A stretch of 64,000 nt of DNA from Pseudodonghicola sp048268305. Its GTDB lineage: Bacteria > Pseudomonadota > Alphaproteobacteria > Rhodobacterales > Rhodobacteraceae. Positions 8,288 through 16,564 of this stretch are shown in pieces; position 1 is the first letter of the stretch, and each line of letters begins with the position of its first letter. The stretch is from the NCBI RefSeq assembly GCF_048268305.1, contig NZ_JBLWVT010000002.1, positions 434,001 to 498,000 on the forward strand. The letters are read 5' to 3'. The notes beneath the pieces were generated by a model. That model was not told the DNA's origin and did no database searches. It saw nothing but the letters and a program-made list of their open reading frames with translations. The translations under genes were made by a program, and so were the position numbers.

Positions 8288-9564
8288 ACCAATTTGAGAT
8301 GATGGGTCTGCCGACCCACCTGCTGAAGCGTTTGGCCGCGATGGGCCTGAGCGAACCGACCCCGATTCAGAGCCGCGCGATCCCGCTGGCACTGGAAGGC
8401 CGCGACGTGATGGGCCTAGCCCAGACCGGCACCGGCAAGACCGCCGCCTTCGGCCTGCCGCTGGTGGCCAAGATGCTGGAAATCGGCCGCAAGCCCGCCC
8501 GCTATACCGTGCGTGCCCTGGTGCTGGCGCCGACGCGGGAACTGGCCAACCAGATCTCCGAAACGCTGCGCGCCCTGGTCGAGGGGACGCCGCTGAAGGT
8601 CGGCTATGTGGTCGGTGGCCAGTCGATCAATGCCCAGATCAAGCGGCTTGAGCGTGGCACCGATATCCTGGTCGCCACCCCCGGTCGGTTGCTCGACCTG
8701 CTCGACCGCAATGCGGTGACGCTGGAGGATTGCGATTTCCTGGTGCTGGACGAGGCCGACCAGATGCTGGATCTGGGCTTTATCCACGCCCTGCGCAAGA
8801 TCGCGGCGCTGCTGCCCTCCAAGCGGCAGACGCTGCTGTTCTCGGCCACCATGCCGAAGCAAATGAACGAAATCGCCCAGAGCTATCTGCAAAACCCCAT
8901 GCGGGTCGAGGTGACGCCGCCGGGCAAGGCTGCCGACAAGATCACCCAATCGGTGCATTTCGTTGCCAAGGCGGCGAAAACCGACCTGCTGATCGAACTT
9001 CTGGCCAGCCATAAGGACGAATTGGCGCTGGTCTTTGCCCGCACCAAGCACGGCTCGGACAAGCTGATGAAGTCGCTGGAGAAGGCCGGTTTCTCCACCG
9101 CTGCGATCCATGGCAACAAGAGCCAGGGTCAGCGCGACCGGGCGCTTGCCGCCTTCAAGGCCGGGGAAATCCGGGTGCTGGTCGCCACCGATGTGGCGGC
9201 GCGGGGTCTCGATATCCCGGACGTGAAGCACGTCTATAACTACGAGCTGCCGAATGTGCCGGATTCCTATGTTCACCGTATCGGCCGCACCGCGCGGGCC
9301 GGCAAGGATGGCGCCGCCATCGCACTTTGCGCGCCGGACGAGATGGAAGAGCTGAAGGCGATCCAGAAGGTCATGAAGATGTCGATCCCGGTCGCCTCGG
9401 GCCGCGCCTGGGAGGTGATGGACGATCCGGCGAAACCGAAGTTCGGTGGCGGTGGACGTCGGGGTGGTGGGGCCGGCACGTCGGCTGGCAAACCTGCCGG
9501 CGGCCCGCGTCGTCGTCGGCGGCCGCCGCAAAGCGGTGGGCGTGGGGCGTCGAAGGCGGCCTGA
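8284..9564 (+). CDS. DEAD-box ATP-dependent RNA helicase (RhlE-like)
   Basis: The 426-residue protein has the full helicase motif set. The Q motif precedes PTPIQSRAIP, motif I is AQTGTGKT, Ia PTRELANQ, II the DEAD box in VLDEADQ, III SAT, V ATDVAARGLD, and VI HRIGRTARAG. A short Gly/Arg-rich tail (about 385-426) is typical of RNA-binding extensions. It unwinds short RNA duplexes in ribosome assembly or cold adaptation. No ATG gives a full N-terminus with a good ribosome site. TTG at 8284 has AAGGA 7 nt upstream and is chosen; ATG at 8299 is the alternative. The long leader fits cold-shock-type regulation, but that is inference. Confidence 0.92.
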   Translation: MNQFEMMGLPTHLLKRLAAMGLSEPTPIQSRAIPLALEGRDVMGLAQTGTGKTAAFGLPLVAKMLEIGRKPARYTVRALVLAPTRELANQISETLRALVEGTPLKVGYVVGGQSINAQIKRLERGTDILVATPGRLLDLLDRNAVTLEDCDFLVLDEADQMLDLGFIHALRKIAALLPSKRQTLLFSATMPKQMNEIAQSYLQNPMRVEVTPPGKAADKITQSVHFVAKAAKTDLLIELLASHKDELALVFARTKHGSDKLMKSLEKAGFSTAAIHGNKSQGQRDRALAAFKAGEIRVLVATDVAARGLDIPDVKHVYNYELPNVPDSYVHRIGRTARAGKDGAAIALCAPDEMEELKAIQKVMKMSIPVASGRAWEVMDDPAKPKFGGGGRRGGGAGTSAGKPAGGPRRRRRPPQSGGRGASKAA

Positions 9565-9611
9565 TCCAGATGCGCGCCGGGACATGACCGTCCCGCGCAG
9601 GAAAAATGATG

Positions 9612-9640
9612 CAGGCGTCCGCTGTTGCGGGCGCCTGTTT
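9612..9640 (+). terminator. Terminator after the DEAD-box helicase
   Basis: An 11-bp stem with one G-U pair (9612-9622 with 9627-9637) and a TGTT loop, followed by TTT, lies 47 nt after the helicase stop. Confidence 0.75.
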
Positions 9641-9644
9641 GCAT

Positions 9645-9691
9645 TTGACGGCTTGCTTTTGGGGAGATTATATCTGACTGAAGTCAGGTAT
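9645..9691 (+). promoter_or_regulatory. Promoter with overlapping MarR-type operator
   Basis: A -35 box TTGACG (9645-9650) and -10 box TATATC (9669-9674) are separated by 18 bp. The -10 box is overlaid by an inverted repeat with arms ATATCTGACT (9670-9679) and AGTCAGGTAT (9682-9691), 9 of 10 positions symmetric, with a 2-bp centre. The MarR-domain gene starts 21 bp further on, so self-repression is the natural reading. Confidence 0.7.
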
Positions 9692-9711
9692 ATTTACGAC
9701 AGGGGCAGATC

Positions 9712-10611
9712 ATGCTGTCAGATTCCATCACGCGCATCCGTCGCTTTCACCGTGCCGTCACCTCCGAAGCCGGCGCGCTCGATGCCTCCTTTCTCGGGCG
9801 GGGTCGCCCGCTGGGGCCGGCGCGCGTTCTGAACGCGATCGGCGGTGGCCGTCATGACGTCAGCGATATCCGTGCCTATCTGGGGCTGGATTCCGGGTTG
9901 ATGAGCCGGCTGCTGAGAAGTCTGGAGGCCGAAGGGCTGGTCGAGACCGAAGAGAGTGCGGAGGACAGCCGCCGCCGCAGGGTGCGGCTGACCGAGGCGG
10001 GGGCGCGGGAATATGCGGCCTATGAGGCGCTGTCGAATGCCCAGGCTTCCGAAATCCTTAAAAAGCATCAGGCACAGGAACGGCTCCTGGCGGCGATGGA
10101 CATGATCGCGACCACCCTTGGCCGCGACCGCATCGTCCTTGAGGAGCGGAGCCCGACCGATCCCTGGGCGCAGTCCTGCCTGTCGTCCTATTACGCCGAA
10201 CTGGCGTCGCGTTTCAAACGCGGCTTCGACGTGTCGCTCTCGGCCGATCCCGAGGCTTGCGACATGGAACGCCCCTGCGGCAGCTTTGTGCTGGCGATCT
10301 CGGACGGGCTGCCGGTCGGTTGCGTCGGGTTGAAGGGAACTGACAAGGGCTATGCCGAGATCAAGCGGCTGTGGATCGCGCCGGCGGCGCGGGGGCTGGG
10401 GGTGTCGCGGCGGATGATGGCGGAGCTGGAGAGCATCGCGATCGAGCTGGGCTATGATCGTCTGCGTCTCGATACCAACAGCGCGCTGCCCGAGGCGGTG
10501 GGGCTTTATCGCAGCGGCGGCTGGACCGAGATCGCACGGTTCAATGACGATCCCTATCCCGATCTGTTCTTCGAGCGGATCATCGCGGGGCCCGGGGCCA
10601 CGCCCGCCTAG
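9712..10611 (+). CDS. MarR-type HTH domain fused to GNAT acetyltransferase
   Basis: The 299-residue protein has two parts. Residues 1-145 are a MarR winged helix, with the recognition region LGLDSGLMSRLLRSLEAEGL and the wing DSRRRRVRLTEAG. Residues 150-299 are a GNAT fold, with the acetyl-CoA loop RGLGVSRRMM and the terminal strand pattern ALPEAVGLYRSGGW. MarR-GNAT fusions form a recurring bacterial family whose acetyl acceptors are mostly unknown. A small-molecule substrate could act as inducer. The operator over its own promoter supports autoregulation. It is convergent with the AbrB-family gene, 10 nt away. Confidence 0.88.
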   Translation: MLSDSITRIRRFHRAVTSEAGALDASFLGRGRPLGPARVLNAIGGGRHDVSDIRAYLGLDSGLMSRLLRSLEAEGLVETEESAEDSRRRRVRLTEAGAREYAAYEALSNAQASEILKKHQAQERLLAAMDMIATTLGRDRIVLEERSPTDPWAQSCLSSYYAELASRFKRGFDVSLSADPEACDMERPCGSFVLAISDGLPVGCVGLKGTDKGYAEIKRLWIAPAARGLGVSRRMMAELESIAIELGYDRLRLDTNSALPEAVGLYRSGGWTEIARFNDDPYPDLFFERIIAGPGATPA

Positions 10612-10621
10612 GTCGCGGCGC

Positions 10622-11665
10622 TCAGACCTGGCCGGTGCGCCGCAGGGAGAGCGGGATCAGCACGCTCAGGATCACTAGCCGCAGGATGTGGCAGGCGGCG
10701 ATGAAACCGGGGTTCGCCCCCATCGCGGCGCCAAGCGCCACCATGGTCTCGAGCCCACCGGGGGCGAAGCCGGTCAGCACATGCGCCGCCGGCATCCCCA
10801 GCGCCAGCGCCACCGGCAGCGCCGCCAGCGCCGCGACGCCGACGCTGATCACGGTGATGGCCAGGCCCGCCAGCCCGGCCTGACGCAGATCGCCCAGCCG
10901 CATGCCGGAAAAGCGGGTGCCGATCAGCGTGCCCATGGCCAGGAAGGCCGGCATCAGCAGCCAGCCGGGCAGGGTGCCGGTGACCAGCCCGCTGACGTGG
11001 CCAAGCGCCGAGGCCGCCATCGGCCCTAGCAGGATCGGCGCCGGCAGGTGCAGCCGCCGGAACCCGAGCCCCAGAAGAATGCCAGCCGCGGCGAGGCCCA
11101 GTAGCTGCACGGGCGGCATCGGGACGCCGGCGGGCATCACGCTGGGCGCCATGGTCACCCCCATCGCCAGGGCGACGAAGGGCACGCTCAGCGTCAGCGC
11201 CAGCAGGCGCACCGACTGCACCACCGCGATCCGCGGCAGATCGCCCGCCGAGTCCGCCGCGATGGCGAGCGTGAAGCTCAGATGCCCGGGGGCCGAGGCC
11301 AGGGCGGCGCTGAGCGTGTCAAACGCGAAAAGCCGTGCCAGCACCAGCCGCCCGAGTGCCATGATGACCACCAGGGCCAGCGCCAGCGCGGCGAAGGCCA
11401 GCGGCCAGTGCAACAGCGCGCTGCCCGCCTCGGTGGTGAACCCGCTGCCTACCGCCATGCCGAGAATCACGAAACAGACCAGCATCACCGGCTGCGACAG
11501 CGTCATCCGCATCCCGGCAAGCCCCGCCGCCGTCACCGCCAGCGCCGGCCCGATCAGCAAGGCCGCCGGCAGCGCGGCAGCATAGGCCAGCGCCGCGCCC
11601 AGGGCGCCGAAGCCGAAGGTGCGCAGATTGATCCAGATCAGGCGGGGCGGGGGGATGTTTGTCAT
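10622..11665 (-). CDS. AbrB-family membrane protein (ammonia monooxygenase-like duplicated domain)
   Basis: The 347-residue product has about nine to ten hydrophobic helices in two similar halves. The halves share the pattern of a polar, Gly-rich helix pair: VLTGFAPGGLETMVALGAAM near the C-terminus and LASAPGHLSFTLAIAADS in the middle. This is the mark of the family Pfam calls AbrB (PF05145). The databases often name such proteins AbrB transcriptional regulator, but the sequence is an integral membrane protein with no DNA-binding domain. Transport or metabolite sensing is likely; the function is unknown. The ATG at 11665 gives the usual short N-terminus before helix 1. Confidence 0.8.
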   Translation of the reverse strand: MTNIPPPRLIWINLRTFGFGALGAALAYAAALPAALLIGPALAVTAAGLAGMRMTLSQPVMLVCFVILGMAVGSGFTTEAGSALLHWPLAFAALALALVVIMALGRLVLARLFAFDTLSAALASAPGHLSFTLAIAADSAGDLPRIAVVQSVRLLALTLSVPFVALAMGVTMAPSVMPAGVPMPPVQLLGLAAAGILLGLGFRRLHLPAPILLGPMAASALGHVSGLVTGTLPGWLLMPAFLAMGTLIGTRFSGMRLGDLRQAGLAGLAITVISVGVAALAALPVALALGMPAAHVLTGFAPGGLETMVALGAAMGANPGFIAACHILRLVILSVLIPLSLRRTGQV

Positions 11666-11751
11666 GATCGCTGACCTATCACCCGGTGCGGGCGGCAACA
11701 ATCTCGGGATCGCGGATGCGTCATCGACCCGTCCGCCGGTATCTTCATCTG

Positions 11752-12141
11752 CTAGGCGCTGTCCTCCCCCGTCGTTCGATTGCCTGCAAATTGTCGCGCC
11801 GAGGCGACCGGGCGCAGCCAGGATTCGCGACGGGTCACCCAAAGCTCGTAACTCGGCACGAATTGATCGGGGGCATCGAGCGCGCCCAGATGCACTTCGA
11901 TCTCGCCATCGCTTTGCGAGAACACCGAGGATCCGCAGCGGGGGCAAAAGAACCGGCCCTGATACTGCTCTGGGCTGCCGGTGATCGCGACGGCCGTCTG
12001 GGGAAAGACGGCGGCGGCGTAAAACACCGCGCCATGGTGCTTTCGGCAGTCCAGGCAATGGCATATGCCGACGCGGTCCGGGGCGCCGGTTGCCGCGAAG
12101 CGGATATCGCCGCAGAGGCAGCCGCCCGTTACATTCGTCAT
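11752..12141 (-). CDS. GFA family zinc-binding protein
   Basis: This 129-residue protein has the GFA (glutathione-dependent formaldehyde-activating enzyme-like) Cys pattern. The pairs are GCLCGDIRF near residue 9, CHCLDCRK near 38 and CPRCGSS near 78, which bind two zinc ions. The founding member adds formaldehyde to glutathione, though most family members are uncharacterised. The ATG at 12141 has GGGAG upstream; a frame open to 13122 runs antisense through the next gene and is rejected. No formaldehyde pathway gene is adjacent. Confidence 0.88.
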   Translation of the reverse strand: MTNVTGGCLCGDIRFAATGAPDRVGICHCLDCRKHHGAVFYAAAVFPQTAVAITGSPEQYQGRFFCPRCGSSVFSQSDGEIEVHLGALDAPDQFVPSYELWVTRRESWLRPVASARQFAGNRTTGEDSA

Positions 12142-12267
12142 CTGTCTGTCTCCCTGATTTGGGCGCAGTCTAGATGAGCCCGCCAATCCCGCAAGGCCGC
12201 TTGCGGCGACAGTGGATTTGAGCCATTGCAGGGCGGTCATACTCCCCTGATTGCGAAAGCTTCCCCG

Positions 12268-13137
12268 ATGGAGAACCTGCGTGGCGCCGCCCTGATGGCG
12301 GTCGCGATGCTCGGCTTTGCGGCCGAGGATATGTTGATCAAGCTCTCGTCCGAGCATCTGCCGACCTGGGAGATCATGCTGATCATCGGTGCCGGCGCGG
12401 GCACCATCTTTGCGGTTCTGACCCTGGGGTCCGGCCGGCCGCTGTGGACGCGCGCCTATCTGAGCCGCCCGGTGGTGCTGCGCAATATCGGCGAGCTTTG
12501 CGGGTCCTTCTCGATGATCACGGCGCTTGCGCTGGCGCCGCTGGCGGTGGCCTCGGCGATCCTGCAGGCCAATCCGCTGCTGGTGACCTTGGCGGCGGCG
12601 GTGTTCCTGAAGGAACCGGTCGGCTGGCGGCGGTGGAGCGCCATTCTGGTGGGCTTCGTCGGCGTTCTGCTGGTGATCCAGCCCGGCAGCTCGGATTTCC
12701 AGGCCACGGCGCTCTTCGCGGTGGTCACCGCCGTGGCGCTTGCGCTCAGGGATCTGGTGACCCGGGTGATCCCGCGTGACGTCAGCTCGTTTCAGGTCAG
12801 CTTCGTGGCCTTTGCCCTGCAGGTGCCGGCCGCGCTGATCCTGTCCTTCGTGACGAACGACCCCTTCGTGGTGCCGGGGCCGCTCGACTGGCTCAGGCTC
12901 TTGGGGATCGTCGCGCTTGGCGCCGGGGCCTATCACGCGCTGGTTTCCGCCACCCGGGTGGGCGACGTGTCCTTCGTCACCCCGTTCCGCTATACCCGCA
13001 TCCTCTTTGCGCTCGGCTTCGCCTTCGTGGTGTTTTCCGAACGTCCCAACGGGCTGATGCTGCTGGGCACGGCGGTGATTGTCGCTTCGGGCATCTATAC
13101 CCTCCTGCGTGAGCGCAAACATCGGCTCAAGACCTGA
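12268..13137 (+). CDS. EamA/DMT-family transporter
   Basis: The 289-residue product is an integral membrane protein of ten helices in two EamA halves. Clear marks are the PLAVASAILQANPLLVTLAA segment and FLKEPVGWRRWSAILVGFVG at the end of the first half, and a matching second-half segment FVTPFRYTRILFALGF. It is probably an exporter of a small metabolite. ATG 12268 is chosen over TTG 12226, which would add 14 residues. It shares little with the first EamA gene in this window, so it is not a recent duplicate. A 66-bp gap separates it from eno. Confidence 0.82.
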   Translation: MENLRGAALMAVAMLGFAAEDMLIKLSSEHLPTWEIMLIIGAGAGTIFAVLTLGSGRPLWTRAYLSRPVVLRNIGELCGSFSMITALALAPLAVASAILQANPLLVTLAAAVFLKEPVGWRRWSAILVGFVGVLLVIQPGSSDFQATALFAVVTAVALALRDLVTRVIPRDVSSFQVSFVAFALQVPAALILSFVTNDPFVVPGPLDWLRLLGIVALGAGAYHALVSATRVGDVSFVTPFRYTRILFALGFAFVVFSERPNGLMLLGTAVIVASGIYTLLRERKHRLKT

Positions 13138-13203
13138 GAGTCCCCTTTTCCTGCCGCTTTCAGGCGGTTATGAGGCGGGTAATCAATTCATCGGGGTGTA
13201 CAC

Positions 13204-14481
13204 ATGAGCACGATTATCGACATTCACGCGCGCGAAATTCTCGACAGCCGGGGCAATCCGACCGTCGAGGTCGACGTGATCCTGGAAGACGGCACCATGG
13301 GCCGTGCCGCCGTGCCCTCGGGGGCCTCGACCGGCGCCTATGAGGCGGTGGAAAAGCGTGACGGCGACAAGTCGCGCTATATGGGCAAGGGCGTGCTGGA
13401 TGCCGTCGCCGCCGTCAACGGCGAGATCGCCGAAGAGTTGGTGGGCTTCGACGCGCTGGAGCAGGTTGGCATCGACCAGGTGATGATCGAACTGGACGGC
13501 ACCGACAACAAGAGCCGTCTGGGCGCCAACGCCATTCTCGGCGTGTCGCTGGCGGTGGCCAAGGCGGCGGCGGATTTCACCTCGCAACCGCTCTATCGCT
13601 ATGTCGGCGGCACCTCGGCCCGCGTGCTGCCGGTGCCGATGATGAACATCATCAACGGCGGCGAACATGCCGACAACCCGATCGACATCCAGGAATTCAT
13701 GATCATGCCGGTGGCAGCGGAGAACATCCGTGACGCCGTGCGCATGGGGTCGGAAGTCTTCCACACCCTGAAAAAGGAACTGTCGGCGGCCGGCATGTCC
13801 ACCGGTCTGGGCGACGAGGGTGGCTTTGCGCCGCAACTCGCCTCGACCCGCGACGCGCTGGATTTCGTGCTGAAGTCGATCGAAAAGGCCGGCTACAAGC
13901 CGGGCGAGGATATCTATCTGGCGCTCGACTGCGCCTCGACCGAATATTTCGAGGGCGGCAAATACAACATGAAGGGCGAGGGCAAGATCCTCACCTCCGA
14001 GGAAAACGTCGCCTATCTCGCCGATCTGGTCGCCAACTATCCGATCATCTCGATCGAAGACGGCTGCGCCGAGGATGATTGGGACGGCTGGAAGATCCTG
14101 ACCGACACCCTGGGCGGCAAGGTGCAGCTGGTCGGCGACGATCTCTTCGTCACCAACCCTGCGCGTCTGGCCGAGGGCATCAAGAAGGGCGTCGCCAACT
14201 CCATGCTGGTCAAGGTGAACCAGATCGGCTCGCTGACCGAGACGCTGCAGGCGGTCGAAATGGCCCACCGCGCGCGCTATACCAACGTGATGTCGCACCG
14301 TTCCGGCGAGACCGAGGATGCCACCATCGCCGACCTGGCGGTCGCCACCAACTGCGGCCAGATCAAGACCGGCTCGCTCGCCCGTTCCGACCGGTTGGCG
14401 AAATACAACCAGCTGATCCGCATCGAGGAAATGCTAGGCGATGTGGCCGAATATGCCGGCCGCTCGATCCTGAAGGCCTGA
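13204..14481 (+). CDS. eno: Enolase
   Basis: Enolase converts 2-phosphoglycerate to phosphoenolpyruvate in glycolysis and gluconeogenesis. The 425-residue product has the family length. The N-terminal ILDSRGNPTVEVDV block, the SGASTGAYEA loop, the NIINGGEHADN region, metal ligands in LALDCASTE, SIEDGCAEDDW and VGDDLFVTN, and the C-terminal signature VKVNQIGSLTET are all intact. The gene stands alone with its own terminator. The promoter area 13138-13203 is AT-richer than the genes around it. Confidence 0.98.
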   Translation: MSTIIDIHAREILDSRGNPTVEVDVILEDGTMGRAAVPSGASTGAYEAVEKRDGDKSRYMGKGVLDAVAAVNGEIAEELVGFDALEQVGIDQVMIELDGTDNKSRLGANAILGVSLAVAKAAADFTSQPLYRYVGGTSARVLPVPMMNIINGGEHADNPIDIQEFMIMPVAAENIRDAVRMGSEVFHTLKKELSAAGMSTGLGDEGGFAPQLASTRDALDFVLKSIEKAGYKPGEDIYLALDCASTEYFEGGKYNMKGEGKILTSEENVAYLADLVANYPIISIEDGCAEDDWDGWKILTDTLGGKVQLVGDDLFVTNPARLAEGIKKGVANSMLVKVNQIGSLTETLQAVEMAHRARYTNVMSHRSGETEDATIADLAVATNCGQIKTGSLARSDRLAKYNQLIRIEEMLGDVAEYAGRSILKA

Positions 14482-14517
14482 TCCGACGGATTTTGGATGT
14501 CCCGATCAAGGGATATG

Positions 14518-14549
14518 CCCCCGCTGCCGAAAGGTGGCGGGGGTTTTTC
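14518..14549 (+). terminator. Terminator of eno
   Basis: An 11-bp stem with two wobble pairs (14518-14528 with 14533-14543) and a GAAA tetraloop is followed by TTTTTCTTT. It starts 36 nt after the eno stop codon. Confidence 0.9.
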
Positions 14550-14983
14550 TTTGGGGGGCCGAACAGCGGCTATCGGGAGGGAGAGGCGCCGAGCAGATTT
14601 CGCGGCCTCGACCCGTGCCTGGATTCCTCGTCGGGGTTCCGTCTTCAGGTTGACGCCTGCTTACAGATTTCTGCTTTCCGGGCGTTGGAGTGTTCCGGCT
14701 TTGTCGCGACGGCGAGCTGGTGGCGCCGCCTAGCCGACGCCTCGAGATCACCAAGCCGGCCCTGCCGTTGAAGGGAGCGCCGAATTGATGATGGGCTAGG
14801 CTCCGGGTGCGTTCGCGTATCACCGCCAGAACATGAGGGCGGCTGGAATGGCGACGGATAGAAGACCTCCGAGCATCGATCTTAACCAGGGTTTCCCGGC
14901 AGCCATTTGAGATTGGGCAGGTGGTTCCCGCTCATTCCCCGGGGGGAGGCACCCGGTTCTGCCAAATCAATGGGCCGCGATCG
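14550..14983. other. Gap of about 430 nt after eno with no confident gene
   Basis: No frame here has both a ribosome site and a recognisable protein. The 105-codon minus-strand frame at 14506-14823 crosses the eno terminator and has a random composition. The only item of note is a 28-codon hydrophobic frame at 14820-14906, listed separately. Base use is less GC-skewed by codon position than in the genes on either side. Confidence 0.6.
14820..14906 (-). CDS. Possible 28-residue single-helix membrane peptide
   Basis: From ATG 14906 the frame reads MAAGKPWLR, then SMLGGLLSVAIPAALMFWR and stop. A basic tail followed by a 17-residue hydrophobic stretch is a proper single membrane span. There is no clear Shine-Dalgarno sequence, and TTA and AGA codons are unusual for this genome. 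It could be a genuine small membrane protein, a fragment of a lost gene, or chance. Confidence 0.25.
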   Translation of the reverse strand: MAAGKPWLRSMLGGLLSVAIPAALMFWR

Positions 14984-15433
14984 CTAAAGCTTGCGGGTCA
15001 TCACCCGGGTGCCTTCCTCTTCGCGAAAGCGGGCGCGGGCAAAGAGATCGCGGGTGCGGTCCGTGCTCGGGCCCAGATGCAGGTGGATCGCCTTGACGCC
15101 GGCCTGCGCCAGGGCGCGGGGCAGGCTGCCCAATACCTCGGTCGCAATGCCACGGCCGCGCACGGGGGGGCGAATATACAGCTCTTCCACCCGTGCCTCC
15201 ATGCCGGCGAGCGGCAGCGACCAGCCGAAGCTGAGCACGATATAGCCCAAGGGGGCCCGCGCCGGTCCGATCAGATAGATCGCCCCCTGCGGCATGCCGT
15301 CGAGCAGCGGTTGCAGCCCGGCGCAGCGGTCGTCGTCACTACGCTCGAGACCAAGCTCGTAATGGCAGGCGGTGGAGAGGATCAGCAGCCGCTCCAGATC
15401 TTCGGGGCGTGCCAGATGCAGGGCGGTGGTCAC
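14984..15433 (-). CDS. GNAT family N-acetyltransferase
   Basis: This 149-residue protein is a single GNAT domain. The acetyl-CoA-binding loop is RPPVRGRGIATEVLGSLPRA, with the preceding strand VEELYI and the C-terminal FRE strand. The start is a GTG at 15433 whose GTGA overlaps the stop codon of the nucleoside hydrolase gene by 4 nt, a coupled operon arrangement. The frame continues upstream to 15637 inside that gene and is not the start. The substrate is unknown; the linkage suggests a nucleoside or ribose-related context, but the support is weak. Confidence 0.82.
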   Translation of the reverse strand: MTTALHLARPEDLERLLILSTACHYELGLERSDDDRCAGLQPLLDGMPQGAIYLIGPARAPLGYIVLSFGWSLPLAGMEARVEELYIRPPVRGRGIATEVLGSLPRALAQAGVKAIHLHLGPSTDRTRDLFARARFREEEGTRVMTRKL

Positions 15434-16371
15434 AGGCGGGCCAGCCTTTCCGTGAGAAGGGTGAAAAAGCCGTCGGCATCGACATCGCCGATGAACAGCG
15501 CGTTGGGGTCGCGTCCGCTGACCCGCCACCAGTCGGCCACGGTCATCCCGAGGGTAAGCGAGGATTGCGTCTCGATCTCGACATTGATGAAGCGGCCGGT
15601 GAACAGATCGGGGCGGATCAGATAGGCGATCACGCAAGGGTCATGCAGCGGCGCGCCGAGGCTGCCGTATTTCTCCTTGTCGAAGCGTTCGAAGAAATCG
15701 GTCATCTCGGCCACCGCCTGGCCCACCGGGGTTGCAAGCGCGCGGAAGGCATCGTTGCGCGGCCTGGTGACCAGCGCCTTATGGGTGACGTCGAGCGGCA
15801 TCACCACGATGGGCACGCCGGATTTGAACACGGTTTCAGCGGCTTCCGGGTCGACGTAGATGTTGAATTCGGCGGCCGGGGTAATATTGCCCACCTCGAA
15901 ATAGGCGCCGCCCATCAACACCACCTCGCGCACCCGGGGGATGATGTCGGGGGCATCGCGGAAGGCGGTGGCGATATTGGTCAAGGGGCCCAGCGGACAG
16001 AGGGTAACGCTGCCTTCAGGTTCGCGGCGCAGGGTTTCGATGATGAAATCGACGCCGTGTTCGGGCCGCAGATCCATGACCGGATCGGGGAGGTCGGGAC
16101 CGTCAAGCCCGGTCTTGCCGTGCACGTGTTCGGCAGTGATCAGCGGGCGCGACAGCGGTTCGTCGCAGCCGGCATAGACCGCCACATCGGGTCGCCCGGC
16201 CAATTCGCAGATGATGCGGGCGTTCTTGGCGGTCAGGGGCAGCGGCACGTTGCCGGCGACGGCGGTGATGCCCAGAACCTCGACCTCCTCGGGGCTGGCC
16301 AGCGCCAGCAGGATGGCGACAGCATCGTCCTGGCCGGGATCGGTGTCGATGATGATCTTGCGCACGGTCAT
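15430..16371 (-). CDS. Inosine-uridine preferring nucleoside hydrolase
   Basis: The 313-residue product is an IUNH-family enzyme that splits ribonucleosides into base and ribose for salvage. The calcium-binding N-terminal motif is IIIDTDPGQDDA, with the family block LCPLGPLTNIATAF near residue 125 and the late HDPCVIAYL motif carrying the conserved His and Asp. The start follows GAGGG. Specificity (pyrimidine or purine) cannot be read with confidence. It is the first gene of a two-gene operon with the GNAT protein. Confidence 0.92.
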   Translation of the reverse strand: MTVRKIIIDTDPGQDDAVAILLALASPEEVEVLGITAVAGNVPLPLTAKNARIICELAGRPDVAVYAGCDEPLSRPLITAEHVHGKTGLDGPDLPDPVMDLRPEHGVDFIIETLRREPEGSVTLCPLGPLTNIATAFRDAPDIIPRVREVVLMGGAYFEVGNITPAAEFNIYVDPEAAETVFKSGVPIVVMPLDVTHKALVTRPRNDAFRALATPVGQAVAEMTDFFERFDKEKYGSLGAPLHDPCVIAYLIRPDLFTGRFINVEIETQSSLTLGMTVADWWRVSGRDPNALFIGDVDADGFFTLLTERLARL

Positions 16372-16536
16372 GTCGCCCTCTTCGTTTCGTCAGAGAGTCG
16401 CAGGGCGCGGGGGTAATGTCCAGCGGCGCGCAAGGGCTCGGCGGTGGATCGCAGCCCCCATGGGGCGCCATCCCCGAAAAGGCCCTGGTCGCGGAGGGAC
16501 AGGCGGCAGAGGCCAGCCGGTAGGGAGGCGAGGCCT

Positions 16537-16556
16537 GCCCCCGGGTGGCCGGGGGC
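16537..16556 (-). terminator. Hairpin after mazG
   Basis: A perfect 8-bp stem GCCCCCGG/CCGGGGGC with a 4-nt loop begins 8 nt beyond the mazG stop. There is no T run. It may terminate transcription weakly or protect the mRNA end. Confidence 0.5.
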
Positions 16557-16564
16557 GGGACAGC

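Noticed and set aside
12142..13122. Upstream extension of the GFA gene
   Set aside because: It runs antisense through the EamA transporter; the ATG at 12141 has a clear ribosome site.
14506..14823. A 105-codon minus-strand frame after eno
   Set aside because: It crosses the eno terminator, has no ribosome site and a random composition.
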